64,000 bases of DNA. Origin: Oleoguttula mirabilis. Taxonomy: Eukaryota; Ascomycota; Dothideomycetes; Mycosphaerellales; Teratosphaeriaceae. Below the pieces are notes generated by a model. The model was not told the DNA's origin. It worked only from the letters and a program-made list of their open reading frames with translations, and did no database searches. How positions within the stretch are numbered: position 1 is the first letter of the stretch; each line of letters begins with the position of its first letter. The translations under genes and the position numbers were made by a program. Positions 49,528 to 60,744 of this stretch are shown in pieces. Location: NCBI GenBank assembly GCA_035135055.1, contig JAVFHQ010000001.1, positions 806,001 through 870,000 of the forward strand, given 5' to 3'.

Positions 49528-50703
49528 TCAATCGTCCGCAACACTAGCATCGTCCACAAAACTGCCGTCATAACTGTCCCCCCTCTCCATCGGCGGAGCA
49601 GCGGTGCTCTGACTGGCAATGCTCGCCACGCTGCCCACCCGGCTGAGCTTCTGCCGTTTCTTAACGTGCACCATTTCTTCCTCGTCACCCTCATCACCCA
49701 GCAGCATCTCGTCCCTATCCCGCTTGTCCGCCGTAGCAGCAGAAGATGGTGCCGGACTACCCCTGTGTTGTGCACTGCCCGCTGGCGGTCTCTTGGCCGC
49801 CAGATTCTTGGCCAGCTTGCCATTGCCACCAGGCGTGCCGTTGCCCTCCTTGCTCTTCTTGAGCTTGTTGTTCAGCCCCTTCTTGAGCAGCTTCTTCCGC
49901 ACGCCACCCGGACCCTTGACAGCTATGTCATCATCTTCATCCTCGCCACCATTACCGCCATCCCTCCCTCCTGCATCTTGACTAGCTCCCGGGGTCCCTG
50001 CCCTCGAGCCCGGCACAGGTGTAGCGGAGCTCCCATTGATCTTCGCCATGGCATTCCTACTCGCCTGCCGTCCCGAAAGGCCCATACACTGCTCCAAATG
50101 CTTCGCAAACCGTGTGATAAGCAGACTCCGCTTGCAGCTCGGACACGTATGCCACGGCACGTACTCTCCCTTCTTCAGCTTCTCGTCGATCTTGTTCGCT
50201 TTCTTCTCGCCTTTTTCCAGCTTCTTGTCGTTCGCTTCGCCGTTCTCGGAGGGTGAAGGAGGGCCGGTGCCGTTCTGGTTGGCCTCTTCGCTTGCGGGTG
50301 TGCCTTCCACGTCGTTGGTGCCGCCTTTCTTGCTCTTGGCTGCGGCTGCTTCCCGCTCCTTCTTAGTGGGCGGGCGGCCAGTCGCGTCGGCCTTGGGGAA
50401 GGGGTTGTCGTAGATGTCGTGACCTGGCCGCCTGCTCCATGGTCTGCGTTCGCAGTACTGTGTATCCCTCGGTGGCTCGCTTCCCGCGCCGCGCACTTTC
50501 GGCGCCAAGGGTGGCTCGAGTAGGCGTGGCAGTTTGCAGGTGGAGCAGTGCGGCAGCTTGGTGGTCGGGTCGAGGGCTTGGAGCATGAGCTTGTGGTCGC
50601 GGTGCTGTTGCAGCACCATGTCGTGGATGACGTTGTGCAGGCAGTCTTGGAACAGCGTCTGCGCGATGTCGCCGAGGGACGGTTGGCCGGCGGAGGAGGC
50701 CAT
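49528..50703 (-). CDS. sgf11: SAGA-associated factor 11 (deubiquitinase module)
   Basis: Sgf11 subunit of the SAGA histone H2B deubiquitinating module, where its zinc finger contacts nucleosomes and its N-terminal helix activates Ubp8. Single exon, 391 aa, long compared with yeast but usual for filamentous fungi. The N-terminal helix is LGDIAQTLFQDCLHNVIHDM. A CxxC-like pair (HCSTCKLPRL) follows, and the diagnostic zinc finger lies at ~183-205 (TCPSCKRSLLITRFAKHLEQ, then CMGLSGRQASRNAM), with C-x2-C...H-x3-C ligands. The rest is Lys/Gly/Ser-rich linker with a nuclear-type basic patch (VRKKLLKKGLNNKLKKSK). Start is the ATG at 50703. Confidence 0.94.
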   Translation of the reverse strand: MASSAGQPSLGDIAQTLFQDCLHNVIHDMVLQQHRDHKLMLQALDPTTKLPHCSTCKLPRLLEPPLAPKVRGAGSEPPRDTQYCERRPWSRRPGHDIYDNPFPKADATGRPPTKKEREAAAAKSKKGGTNDVEGTPASEEANQNGTGPPSPSENGEANDKKLEKGEKKANKIDEKLKKGEYVPWHTCPSCKRSLLITRFAKHLEQCMGLSGRQASRNAMAKINGSSATPVPGSRAGTPGASQDAGGRDGGNGGEDEDDDIAVKGPGGVRKKLLKKGLNNKLKKSKEGNGTPGGNGKLAKNLAAKRPPAGSAQHRGSPAPSSAATADKRDRDEMLLGDEGDEEEMVHVKKRQKLSRVGSVASIASQSTAAPPMERGDSYDGSFVDDASVADD

Positions 50704-51305
50704 GTTGGAGGAGGCGATTCTTTCGAGGCAATGTTGAGGTATATATGATGATGAGTCCGCTCTCTGCTCTGTGTCGAGCTGCCCTTGCTATTGGCCGCTC
50801 GTGCTATCGTTCGGCCGGCATCGTCATCCTGTGTTTGTAGGTTCGCAGTCCGGAGCAAGAGCAGACCGAGATCCCGTTCGGTTCGGGTGGCTTCACGGTT
50901 GCCTGTTGTGTTGCGCAAATAAGACCGGAGGTAATTGGAATGGAGTCCTGTGCTGTTTGGATGGCGTATGGCCGTCGTACGGACTTTTGGACAAGGTGCT
51001 GACCATCCACCCGTCTACACACCCGGCTCGCCGCCCGGATCTCTGCCAGATCGCTCAGCGGCTCAGGTACGGCAGGCGTCGCGTGGCGTGGCGTGGCGCC
51101 CGTCACTTCGAGTCCCTGCAGCTGATCTCCCGCCTCTAGCGTGACAGGCCGCCGGGTTCCGATTCTCCGGATCGGGCCCTCCACACCATCACGACGACGA
51201 CACTCCGCCGATATACACACAAACACAGTCTGATGAGAGATTCGGTTGAATTACTTCGCTAACCTGACTGCCCGTGCCCTGCTGGCCTCTAGACACGTGC
51301 ATTCC
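50704..51305. other. Intergenic region
   Basis: 602 bp between two leftward genes: sgf11 promoter and 3' end of the small membrane-protein gene. GGCGTCGCGTGGCGTGGCGTGGCG is a short tandem run near 51070-51095. No gene seen. Confidence 0.5.
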
Positions 51306-51786
51306 TCAAGCAACATCCGCCGAAACTGCTGCTTCGCCACTCAATAGTCGCGCCTTCACGGCGCATCCCTTCCCCAGAGCAATACACGCCAACAGGACAC
51401 CTATCACCTCCAGGACCAACTTCCCGACTTCATACGTATTCTCCGGCCCGGCGACCCACTTCACGAAGCTTGGAAATACGGCCACGATCCACTACGCATC
51501 TGTCAGTGTGGACATTCGTGCAGATGGAGCGTGGATTTCCGTGACGACATACCGTGACCAAGAACCACGCTCCCAACAGGATGAGTATGCAAACTGGCAG
51601 CAGCAGCAAACGGATGCACCAGCTGTGCAGTCTTTGTCTGCCCTGGCCGTCTTGTAAAGCGCTTTTCTCCGCCTCGACGTCGGAAGCGGCGTATTCCATG
51701 GCGTCGCTTTCTCGCTCACGGCTCTCTCCTGGTAGAAGAGCCAGCGACTCGTCGCTCTGGTCGCGGTTGTACTCTCGGCTTGACAT
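51306..51786 (-). CDS. Small two-TM membrane protein, unknown
   Basis: 139 aa protein assembled from two exons. Exon 1 (51786-51553) begins at a true ATG (MSSREYNRDQSDESLALLPG), is acidic in its cytosolic tail and ends with a TM helix (LLLLPVCILILLGAWFLVT). A 61 bp intron (51492-51552) has a strong GTATGT donor and GCGTAG acceptor. Exon 2 continues in phase WIVAVFPSFVKWVAGPENTY, then a second TM helix (LVLEVIGVLLACIALGKGC) and a short tail ending SADVA. No family recognised. The good splice sites, phase match and matching hydrophobic helices on both sides support a real gene. Localisation to an internal or plasma membrane is inferred. Confidence 0.72.
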
Positions 51787-52765
51787 GCTGCTGCGGGCTT
51801 GACCCAGCTGGTTGCAAACGATACTGGCTGGCAGTGCTGGGAAGTTGTGTATTCTCGGCTTCTTCAACTCGATGGATCTCTGCGAAAGTCGAGATGTTGT
51901 GGAGGAGAGGAAAGTTGATGACAGCTGATTTGCGCTCCACCAGATGAAGATGAAGGCTCCGGAATGGTTGGGAATGCTAGGCCTGACACAGCGCGCCTAC
52001 CATGGATCACTCGGAACTAGTCCCACTTCATTTCCTACCAATATAGTCTATCCAGCATCAACTATGGACCCGGACGGACTGCGTGACGCTATCTCTGGGA
52101 CTATCACTACTCACCATGATGCTATTGGCGTGCGACCAGAGGCTTTAGGCACACACGCATATCCACAATCTCTGTGGCGAGCCATAACTTCACGCGCCAG
52201 AGCCAGGCATCATAGCCTTACATTATCAGTGGCAGGGCCGCGGTGCCACTGGACACCTTTGATAATAATCGACACACAGGCGGTCGCAGTATCTTTACCT
52301 TTTTACTCAGGCGTCCCTTCTCCCAACGACTTCGCGTATCTTGCACTCCTGATCAAATGCGCAAGCTTAACACACAGTTCTGCAGCAACAGCGGCCGGCG
52401 CATATAGGACCACGGGACAGTAGTACGCTCGTGCCCGACGGCAACCGTAACCGCGAGATGCACAGCGACTTCCGCAACGACGCTTGAGCATGGCACCTTC
52501 TTTTCGCAAACCGGGAAGTGACATGCACAAGCAGCGTCCACCGCAGCTGCAAATGTGACTGCCTCCAAATCCGGGCTGGAACATGTTTGGGCTTTGTACT
52601 TGTGTACTTCCACAACATTGCCGTGTTTGAGCTCTCCACTTGCTGCTGCACAGTCTACACAGCATCGCCAGGCAGTACTTAACACTAAGCATCCTCCAGC
52701 CCATCTGGCCGCAGAAACAACGCTACGGAGACACTACACAAGCACCTCTGCCGCAAGAACCAGCA
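51787..52765. promoter_or_regulatory. Divergent intergenic region
   Basis: 979 bp between the two-TM gene (-) and the acidic small protein gene (+). It should hold both promoters. Only short overlapping frames; no gene supported. Confidence 0.5.
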
Positions 52766-53335
52766 ATGGCAGCGCAGCATGACCAGCCCACTTACGAGCT
52801 CAGTGAGCGCACCACGGACATGCTCTCCGACAGCCTCATTCAAGAACAACTGCGCGAGGAGAAGTGGACATACTTCCCAGGCGGGAAGGCCAAGTTCGGT
52901 GCTCATGATGGCGACGCGCCCAGTGACGACCTGAGCGAGCCTGTTGTATGCCATGCTTGTCAGAGGATGGCAAGAGCAAGCCGGAGTGCGCCCAGGCGCG
53001 TGCTCAGGGCGATCCACGACGAAATGACGGATCGCAAGTCAATTTACAGCAAGCTCACGTCCCCGCCGCCAACCGAGCCAATAAGTGCGGAGCCCACGAT
53101 CGAGACGGCGGGACCATCGAAGGCAAATGTGAAGAAGGACGCGAAGCCGGAAGGAAAGGGAGAGCTGAGACAGGGATTGACGGTGGAGGTAGAAGACGAG
53201 ATTTCGAAGATTCCGGACGTTGTAGTGGAGCAGCCGCTATACGAGGCGCCGCAGACGGAGGCAAGACCAGAGGAAGAGGAGGAGGAGGAGGAGGACAAGT
53301 GCTGCATTGTTTCTGGGTGCAAGGCAGTCATGTGA
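52766..53335 (+). CDS. Small acidic protein with C-terminal Cys motif
   Basis: Single-exon frame of 189 codons from the ATG at 52766 (MAAQHDQPTYELSERTTDML); the in-frame region upstream to 52640 is treated as leader. The N-terminal half is helical (SDSLIQEQLREEKWTYFPGG) with a CHAC pair and basic patch (RASRSAPRRVLRAIHDEM). The rest is Pro/Glu-rich, with a run of eight to ten Glu/Asp, and ends KCCIVSGCKAVM. The terminal Cys residues suggest lipidation, but the last Cys is five from the end, so it is not a standard CaaX box. Family not recognised; likely cytosolic or membrane-associated. Confidence 0.6.
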   Translation: MAAQHDQPTYELSERTTDMLSDSLIQEQLREEKWTYFPGGKAKFGAHDGDAPSDDLSEPVVCHACQRMARASRSAPRRVLRAIHDEMTDRKSIYSKLTSPPPTEPISAEPTIETAGPSKANVKKDAKPEGKGELRQGLTVEVEDEISKIPDVVVEQPLYEAPQTEARPEEEEEEEEDKCCIVSGCKAVM

Positions 53336-54515
53336 GCTGTCCTATCGGGTTGGAAAACGTTGAGCGGTGTGAGCGCATTGGTAGCAGCACTTTGAGCTCT
53401 ACACAACACGGTCGTGATTCTATAGCACCGTTATCGATTATGTCCTCACCTTAGATTGCCAATGCAAGCCTGTCGGCATGCCCAGTTTGTCTCCTGGACC
53501 CTCTCCCGGGCTATTGGAGGTGAATTCGTAGCCTGATGGTCAATCTTTCCTACGGGATGCACCACGCCACTGCAAGGAGCGGTTTGAGAGTGCCTGGAGC
53601 GAGTTCGGGCTACTGAAGGCGAACACGCTGTTTCTTTGCCAAGCCTCCAAGTCGAGATGGTTCGTACTTCACTACATTCACGGTTCACTAGTTGTCCCAC
53701 CTCCTATCCTGCCTCCCTGTCGGCACTCCACGCCGGCATCATGAAGCGTTCACGCCAGCTTATCAAGCTTCTGGGCCACTGAGTTCTGCTGTTCTTGCAT
53801 CCGCTGCTTAGTACACGTCGCTCGAGCAGCTGCGCCCAGCTTCGATGCCCAGTGGACGTGAGAACAGTCGTTGGAGATAGTGTTGAGTGACATCTTCAAT
53901 GCCATGATGAAAGCGAGGGTGTCCGGTGGCATCAGCCGCGAAACCCAGCAGATTAGGTGGACCGGCCTCGTCTCTGCTCGCCATGTTGACGCTTCATGTT
54001 GTTGTTGTTGTTGTTGGGGCGAGCCTCTCATCATGCGAGTCTTGCGAGGAGCTTAGGCTTATGTGTAACGGTCAACCACGCGAGGCGCAGGGCAAAGGAG
54101 GCATTGTCACTCGGCGGCTTTTCATCAAGACTGCCTGAGCTCTGCAGAGGCCTGAACGAACCGCAAGATGCCTTTAGGTGACGCGCGTGTATCTGATCTC
54201 GTTGTGGACCTTGTTGTGCCACGAGACTACGAGGCATACGATTGGCTTTTGAGATCCTGATATGCAGCGTATCACGAGGTCCATACAGAGTGCCAGAGGG
54301 TACCAGTTACTGAGTTACATGTCACTGCTCTCGATGACCAGTGTCATCCCCTTTCTGCTCATTCGTCATTCGTCGCATGAGCTCGTTGATCGGCATCATG
54401 GCTCGGATCTACTCCATGGCCCTGCTGGCCACCGTAGAGGTGCGTGCTGGCAGCTCTGACTTCCATCAAACCCATCGTAGACATCCTGTGAGCCGCACGA
54501 TCACCTCGCTAGGCT
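53336..54515. other. Convergent 3' intergenic region
   Basis: 1.18 kb between the acidic small protein gene (+) and hdaA (-). It holds a short trinucleotide run, (GTT)6-like, at ~53998-54016, which gives spurious poly-Gln/Leu frames. No gene supported. Confidence 0.5.
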
Positions 54516-57117
54516 TCACGAAGGCCTTTGCCTAGGCGACAACACAGAATTCGCTATTGGTGGTGCAGCCTTTGAGGGACTGCCAATCCTTGGGCTCCTC
54601 GCCTGTCTCCCGTTAGGTGAAGTGAAGTTTCCATTGCTGATGGCTTTTCCACGTGGTGACAGAGCGAAGTTGCCGACTGGCGGCAGGCCTCTCTGCACAG
54701 GCTCCGGGAGAGCAGCACTGACCCCTGCCATCTCTTCATCGTCGCCCACTGGCCTTTGCGACCGCCACTTCTCGGTCTCGCGCAATAGCAGGTCCGTGAC
54801 TGCTTTTCTGTTTGCGACAAGCATGTCGCTGATGGTGTTCTCTTCGCTTTTTTCTAGCCGACCGAACCGCTTTCTGCTCTTACGAGCAAATTCGCTGTGC
54901 CAGAAGCCGTGCTCGTTCGCGACGAACACCAAAGACGCTCCGTAGTACCAAGATTGAAGCTGATCGTTGGTCGGCGACTTGCAGCTCTGCAATGGCACGT
55001 CTTCGACGAACGAGATCGCCTTGCTCAGCCTGTCTTGCGCCCGCTCTTCATTCGCTTTGATGAAGTTGATGATGGCACCGTGGCCGGTGTTGGTGCCCAT
55101 AAGGAAGACGTGGCTCGAGTCGTTGAGCTCGATGTAATTGTCCCAGAGGTAGGTCAGCAGATGTGTAGCTTCTACCGTTCGGTGCAGGACCTCATCGACT
55201 TCCTCGTGTTTCTGGGCATCGTCATCTGATGTGACATGCTTCGGCAGATTTACGTCAATGACAGCAAACCCTTGCTCCACTGCCCAGTTGACGTAGGTCT
55301 TCACAATATCAGTCTTCGATCAAAGTCAGCGCTCTGTCTGCATCTCGCAGTACAGTGGTGAGAGAGTACTTACAAGCCAGGTGTTGTGGAGCTCAATCTT
55401 GCCGGTACGCGGATCTGGTGAAGCGAGCACTTCGGGTGGGTCGTGCATGATGACCAACAGAGGCCGCTCCTCCGTGTAGTTGGGTCTAGAAGATGTTAGA
55501 GCTTGTACTGTGACTTCGGGGGCGCTTCACTCACGTTGCCAGTACTTGGTTGTCGAAAGATTTCGACAGCTTCTCCTTGTGGATGAATAGTGGTGACATC
55601 TCATGCTCCTCCCAAAGTGTCGTTGCTTGCCACTTCCTAACGAGGTCGTGCATCCGTTCGCCTTGTAACGGCCCTGCCAGGCGCGCAGACATATCTTTGG
55701 GGTACAGGCTCGACCAGAACTTGCTTTGTTGCCGCACGACCATATTCACATCATCAACGCCGGACCTCGTAGGGCTGAAAGTCTCTAGCCTATCGGGAGG
55801 CTCGCCCATCAAGGTCTTTCCAACTGCGCAAGCCGACCGAGCAATCGAGTCGAGATTGTAGCCACCTTCAAGGCATACTGCAACCCTGCCCTTGGCGAGG
55901 GACATGAGCATATGGGTCATATGCGCATAACCGGCAGGCGTGACATGGCAGCCTCCGAGCATGTCGCCTTCGGCAGCATCGAAGCCTGCCGCAATAATGA
56001 CAAGATCAGGGTCGAACTCCGTTGCGATAGGCATCACGATCTGTTGGAAGGCGTATATGTAATCAGCGTCGCCCATGCCAGCGTGGCGCCACGGTATATT
56101 GACATTCGTGCTCAGACCTGCGCCTTCGCCGCAATGTAGAAGATCGCCATACGGTTCACGCCTGTCCCGATATGACTTCTCTGGGTAGAACCGACCCTCC
56201 TGATGCACATGTAGCGAGATGTACAGCACGTTCGGGTCGTCGTAGTTGGCTTGCTGAATACCGTTGCCGTGATGGACGTCCCAGTCTAAGATGAACACCT
56301 TGCGGCATCGCTGCCCAAACTCGCGCTGGCACGCCTTTGTTGCTATGCTGACATTGTCGTAGAAGCAGAACCCCTTCACGTCCTCGCGCTCTGCATGATG
56401 CCCAGGCGGTCTGATCACTGCGAAGACATTTTTGACCTTGCCAAGCAGGATCGCCCGACAGGCCTCGATGGCACCTCCCGCGGAAAGCGCTGCACAATAT
56501 GGTGTACTCGGCGACAGATAGACAGAATCCATCTGTCGGTATTCGCCGGGATGTTGGAGCTCATCGACGAGCTCTTCCGCCGTCTTCGTGCTCAAGCTTT
56601 GGACCCAGTCCCAATGCCTTTCGGTATGGACAAGACGTACTTCGTCCTTTGTGACTTTCCGCGTGTCGATGCGACCCATGTAGTAGTTAGAGGGCCCTTC
56701 GGAGCCTTCGCGCCACGCTAACCCGGCATGAACAAACGCCTCAAATATGGCGTGGATGCGGCGCGGATCTTCTGGATGCACGTCGTTCTCGCTGGGTATT
56801 GATTCGACGTGGAAGCGCATCCGTACGTCGTAGACGAGGCCAGTCTGGGCTGTGGCGTAAGGTAGTTGGCTGAATTTTGGCGGACGCGGTACGTCTATGC
56901 CTGGATTGAGATCGAGCGAATGCATCTTCTTACCGGCGCCCTTAAGCGCTGGCGTGACAGATTTCAGAGTATTCGGACGCGGGATGCGACCCCTTGAATC
57001 GTGTTCGGCCTTAATAGCAGAGCCCAAAGATGTTCCGGTAGCCTGTGTGTAGTTCTCGGTAGAGTCCAGCACGTCGCCATCGTGCATAACCACATCGGAG
57101 CCATCATCTAGGTCCAT
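54516..57117 (-). CDS. hdaA: Class II histone deacetylase HDA1 with Arb2 domain
   Basis: Zn2+-dependent deacetylase of the Hda1 class, 830 aa, acting on histone tails in the nucleus for gene silencing. Exons 57117-55535, 55485-55374 and 55313-54516; introns are 49 bp (GTGAGT...TTCTAG) and 60 bp (GTAAGT...CGAAG). The catalytic domain (~100-440) has RPPGHHAEREDVKGFCFYDN with the tandem His, the zinc-binding DWDVHHGNG, IIAAGFDAAEGD with the second metal Asp, and CLEGGYNLDSIA. The small exon 2 links to the C-terminal Arb2 domain (~560-750: AVEQGFAVIDVNLPKHV, VFLMGTNTGHGAIINFIKAN), the usual HDA1 partner fold. A Ser/Pro-rich tail closes the protein. Start ATG at 57117. Confidence 0.96.
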
Positions 57118-58325
57118 GGCTTTGTCGCAATGTTATTTGCTCATCTCAGTGGACGCACGTGCTACCTAGTGAGCGTTCTAGATATATGTCAGCTAAGAGA
57201 ACTGAGAGAACCAGCAAACATATTAATAAACACTGGATAGTAAGACACAGTATGCAGACATCCTGATGTATGCCACTGTCTCGTTCAGTAGAGTCTACTG
57301 CTGTGCATATGAAGTGCGCCGTCGGTGTTTGCCAAAAGGTATAGTTTGTTTCAGGCAAGCTTCGGACGCGACCGGGGTTTACGCAAACAGGTACTTACTG
57401 CAACGTACGCAGATCTATACCGGCCGCCAGCCGCTGCATGCGGATTCGTGTAGGCTCTTTGCAGAGAGCTTAAGGTAGTCGCAGCATGTAATAACACAGG
57501 GACGTTGTGCTAATGTAATTGGAGAGAGTAACGTAGTAAGAGAAATAAGAGAAGAGAAGGAAGGAATAGCGCTAAGAGCTAGTATAAGCTAGCTAATTTG
57601 TATCAAGCTTCTTCCAGCCTAGCCTATCTATTGAAGCTAATAGAAATAGAAGTTAACTTTACATATATCTCTATAAATATACTTTAAGGTAGTAAAATAG
57701 TAATACTATCTTAACTTATTAAATATTGTTTAGTATTATATAGTAGTATATAGTATATAGTATCTAATAAAGCCTCTATTACTATAGTCTAATATACCGT
57801 ATATCTAGAATTAATGTCTAGTTTTAGATTAAAGTATTATTATAAAGTAGGTAGATTAACGAGTTATAATAAGCTCTAGTAGACAATTAGACCACTACTA
57901 GCTGGAGTTATTATAATACTACTACAAGCAAGTGGCAATGCGACTTGTTAATTAAGCGTAGAGAGTCTCTAATCCATTGCCAAGTGTCAGATATAGTATG
58001 CTGTAGAGCAGTTCGACTCGTTCGAGCTCGATGTTCTTCTCTGCTGGGGCCGGACGCCAACAGAAAGCCTCAAGCATCGCCATGTGCGCGGAGAAAGTGC
58101 AATGCCTTATGTTGGGTATATCCGTCCCAATGTGCACGTTGGGACAGCGACAAGGAAGGTTCGCTTGGTTCATGATGGCTTGCTTAATGCATTCGTGCTT
58201 GCAGACATGTAAGCTGCCGGCTTGACGGTCTTGCAGGCGAATGCTGAGCCCTCTTCAGAAAACCTTTCATTCATGCTATCGTACATCTACTGTTGCAGTC
58301 GTCCTGTCACCAATCTCACAAGCCT
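57118..58325. other. Intergenic region holding an AT-rich island
   Basis: 1.2 kb between hdaA and the SDR gene, both leftward. The left ~350 bp is hdaA promoter; 57490-57945 is the AT-rich island listed separately; 57950-58325 is normal GC with SDR 3' UTR. No gene. Confidence 0.55.
57490..57945. repeat. AT-rich RIP-like island, probable transposon relic
   Basis: About 450 bp of very AT-rich DNA in an otherwise GC-rich window. In 57661-57780 I count 22 G or C in 120 bases (18%). TpA is abundant (TATAGTAGTATATAGTATAT) and CpG nearly absent, with no open frame. This is the pattern left by repeat-induced point mutation of an old repeat in ascomycetes. The original element cannot be named, and no terminal repeats or target duplications are visible to me. 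Confidence 0.7.
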
Positions 58326-59096
58326 CTACGGAAGTTTCACTCCGCTCAGTTCCTCACAGATCCTTAAGTACTCATCCTGCTTGTGAGCATCTAACGCCCC
58401 TTTGTGTGGACTCTTCGCCCCTTGCGGATTGAAGTACACACCCGTTTTATCACCCACCAGACTGCCTTCACCTGTAGCAAAGGCAGCAATGGCTTTAGCA
58501 GGTGCTGACGTCGTGCCAGGCGCTCCGCCACCGCCGAGCTTAGTCTGCACCCATCCCGGGTCTAATGAGCAGGACTGTACGTCAGTCCAGCGCCGCGCTA
58601 CTGCGTTCGCGAGCATGACGTTTTGCAGCTTCGAGTCGTTGTAAGCTTGGAACGGGCTCCACGATCGTTGCGTCCAAGTGATGTCTTTGAGACTATCGTC
58701 GCCACCGGAATGTAGGCTGGAAGAGACATACAGGAGGCGTTTCGGCTTGTCCATTAGGCAGGTAAGGATGTACGGTGCGAGACTGTTCACAGCAAACGTG
58801 GAAGCGAAGCCGTCCGCAGTCTTGTGGTCTCCGTTCGATGGGCCCAGGCCAGCGTTATGGACAACGGCATCCCATGGGCCGGCTTTGTTCGCTCGTTCGG
58901 CGAGCTCCTTCGAGCCGGCAATGGTGGAGAGGTCGCCAACGAGGATATCTTCTGCGCCGGGGACGGCTTTCTGGGCTTGTGCAGCGCGTTCGGAGTTCCG
59001 AGCGTGGAGAGTGATCTTATGGCCTTGGTCTGCGAGCAGCTTCGCGGCAGCTTGACCGATGCCATCGCTGCTGCCGGTGATGAAGATGCGTGCCAT
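58326..59096 (-). CDS. Short-chain dehydrogenase/reductase
   Basis: NAD(P)-dependent oxidoreductase of the classical SDR superfamily, 256 aa, single exon. The Rossmann glycine motif is at residues ~6-14 (ITGSSDGIGQAAAK), the structural NAG motif is VVHNAGLG, the catalytic Ser is in LLYVSSSLHS, and the active-site pair is in QAYNDSKLQNVM (Y-x3-K). The Pro-Gly turn LDPGWVQTKLGG is also conserved. Arg in HARNSER after beta-2 suggests NADP(H). The ATG at 59096 (MARIFITG) is used; the longer in-frame start is a GTG at 59141. Substrate unknown. Divergent from the Cys-rich protein gene. Confidence 0.93.
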   Translation of the reverse strand: MARIFITGSSDGIGQAAAKLLADQGHKITLHARNSERAAQAQKAVPGAEDILVGDLSTIAGSKELAERANKAGPWDAVVHNAGLGPSNGDHKTADGFASTFAVNSLAPYILTCLMDKPKRLLYVSSSLHSGGDDSLKDITWTQRSWSPFQAYNDSKLQNVMLANAVARRWTDVQSCSLDPGWVQTKLGGGGAPGTTSAPAKAIAAFATGEGSLVGDKTGVYFNPQGAKSPHKGALDAHKQDEYLRICEELSGVKLP

Positions 59097-59824
59097 ATTT
59101 GCTGATGTGGATTCCTTCTCAATGGATGAGTGCCGTCGCACTTTCTTGTGTCGTAGGACTGCCTTCGTTGGATGGATCGTACCTTACCTCCAGTCGAGCT
59201 TACACTAAAGTGATGTCATTGCGAACCGGACGTTTGATAAGTCCGCGATCGCCGACAAGAGTCCAATACTGCTCTGTCTCTGCTCAACTCGCTTTCGCGA
59301 ACAACGGCTGTGGGGTATCATGTCCTCCACAAAAGGAGAACCGGCTCCGTGGAGGTATGAGAGAGAATACCTCGAGGTCACATGTGAAATCGAAATCGGA
59401 AGTGCAAGTGAGTTTCGTTTCAATCTCCAAACTAGCGGCACGTGAAAACGGAGGGGTTGGCCGCGCGCGCGCTGGCGCGTTTCATGCTTCGCAGTGTGGC
59501 GGTGCTTCTGCGTCGATCAGGTATGGGGACATTACGCGTAACAGCAAGATGAGCCTCGCAGAGTCGCAGGCTCTCTTCACACTTCCGGTCTGCAGGAAAA
59601 CGTTATCACTGCGGTCGCATACGCTGTATAATCATTGTTGCTCCAATTGTTTTTGTGACACCGCGCACCAACATCCGGCTGCAACATCAATACCTGTTAC
59701 AGAGTAATCAAGAAAGACGCCCACTACGCAGCAACCCAGACATTTCACACAAGGAGGTTGAGCGTCTCGATTCGCATCCAGTACAACAACACGCCCAAGA
59801 AGAGCAGGAGAAGAGGCAACAAGG
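59097..59824. promoter_or_regulatory. Divergent promoter region
   Basis: 728 bp between the SDR gene (-) and the Cys-rich membrane protein gene (+). Contains GCGCGCGCGC-type sequence near 59461-59475. No gene seen. Confidence 0.5.
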
Positions 59825-60744
59825 ATGGCGACGTTACTATGGCAGCGCGATCTGTCGACCGACGCCAGCGGCGTCAAGACCACATTCTCTTCGTGGGACA
59901 GTTGCATGACGGAGGCGTACTGGTAAGGCTAAGACAATGTCTGATTTCTCAGACGCACGCACTGACAGCATGCCTCAGCAAATGGCCCGCAATCATCGGC
60001 ATCATCATCGCCGCCCTCATCGTTCTCTCCCTCGTGTCGTGCTGCGTACGCTGTCTCTGCTGCGGCGCGGAATGCTGCTGCGGATGCCTCGCCTGCTGTA
60101 ACTCCTGCTGCCCGTCGCCGCGAAATCGGAAGAACAAGGATGGCTACCAACAAGCTCCGCCTCCACAACCTGCCTTCCAGCCCTATCCGCAATACCAGAG
60201 CGCTCCGCCGCCCATGTACGCTAGTGGAGAAGCCGGAGGGTATAGAGGCGCGCCGGCGCAAACCGCGACGTTCGCTGCGCCCAACAAGTACAACCCAGAT
60301 GCGTTGGCTCATATGCCGAGCTGGGATACCGCTGCGAGCAAGCACGTGGAAGATGACGACGTGGAGATGGAGAAGCTGAACTACCCGCAAGCGCAACAAC
60401 AAAGTTTGCTACCTTCACATGGCAACGGCGGATTCTACAACCAGCAGCGAGAGGCCCAAACCGGCGATGTAGGCACAATGCATGCGAACCCGTACCATGA
60501 CTACGATCGCCACCAGCAGTTCGTTGCATCGCCTACGTCGACCGCGAGGACCTCGGCGTATCCACCGACATACCACACTAGTCCGACGTCGACGGTGTAT
60601 GAGCCCGCACGACAGCAACGGGCAGGCTATGCGCCTAGCGTGCTGCCGAGCTATCGCACCGGACCGCCGAGCATTGCGAGCCCGCCGCCGCAGCACCCGC
60701 AGATTGGGCGGAAACCGGTGCAAGGGACGTGGCGGGATGTATAA
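59825..60744 (+). CDS. Cys-rich single-TM protein, fibroin-3-related type
   Basis: 287 aa protein from two exons: 59825-59922 and 59979-60744, split by a 56 bp intron (GTAAGG...CCTCAG) inside a Cys codon. Exon 1 gives MATLLWQRDLSTDASGVKTT then FSSWDSCMTEAYC; exon 2 starts KWPAIIGIIIAALIVLSLVS. This is followed by a Cys cluster with 13 Cys in 24 residues and a long Pro/Gln/Tyr-rich cytosolic tail. The SSWDxCMxxxYCKWP plus TM plus Cys-cluster arrangement matches the fungal group often annotated as fibroin-3-related protein. No biochemical function is known; the juxtamembrane Cys suggest palmitoylation. Without the intron the TM half would start in a wrong frame, so the spliced model is preferred. 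Confidence 0.78.

Noticed and set aside
53300..53335. CaaX prenylation box at the end of the acidic small protein
   Set aside because: The last Cys is at position -5, not -4, so the standard box is absent.
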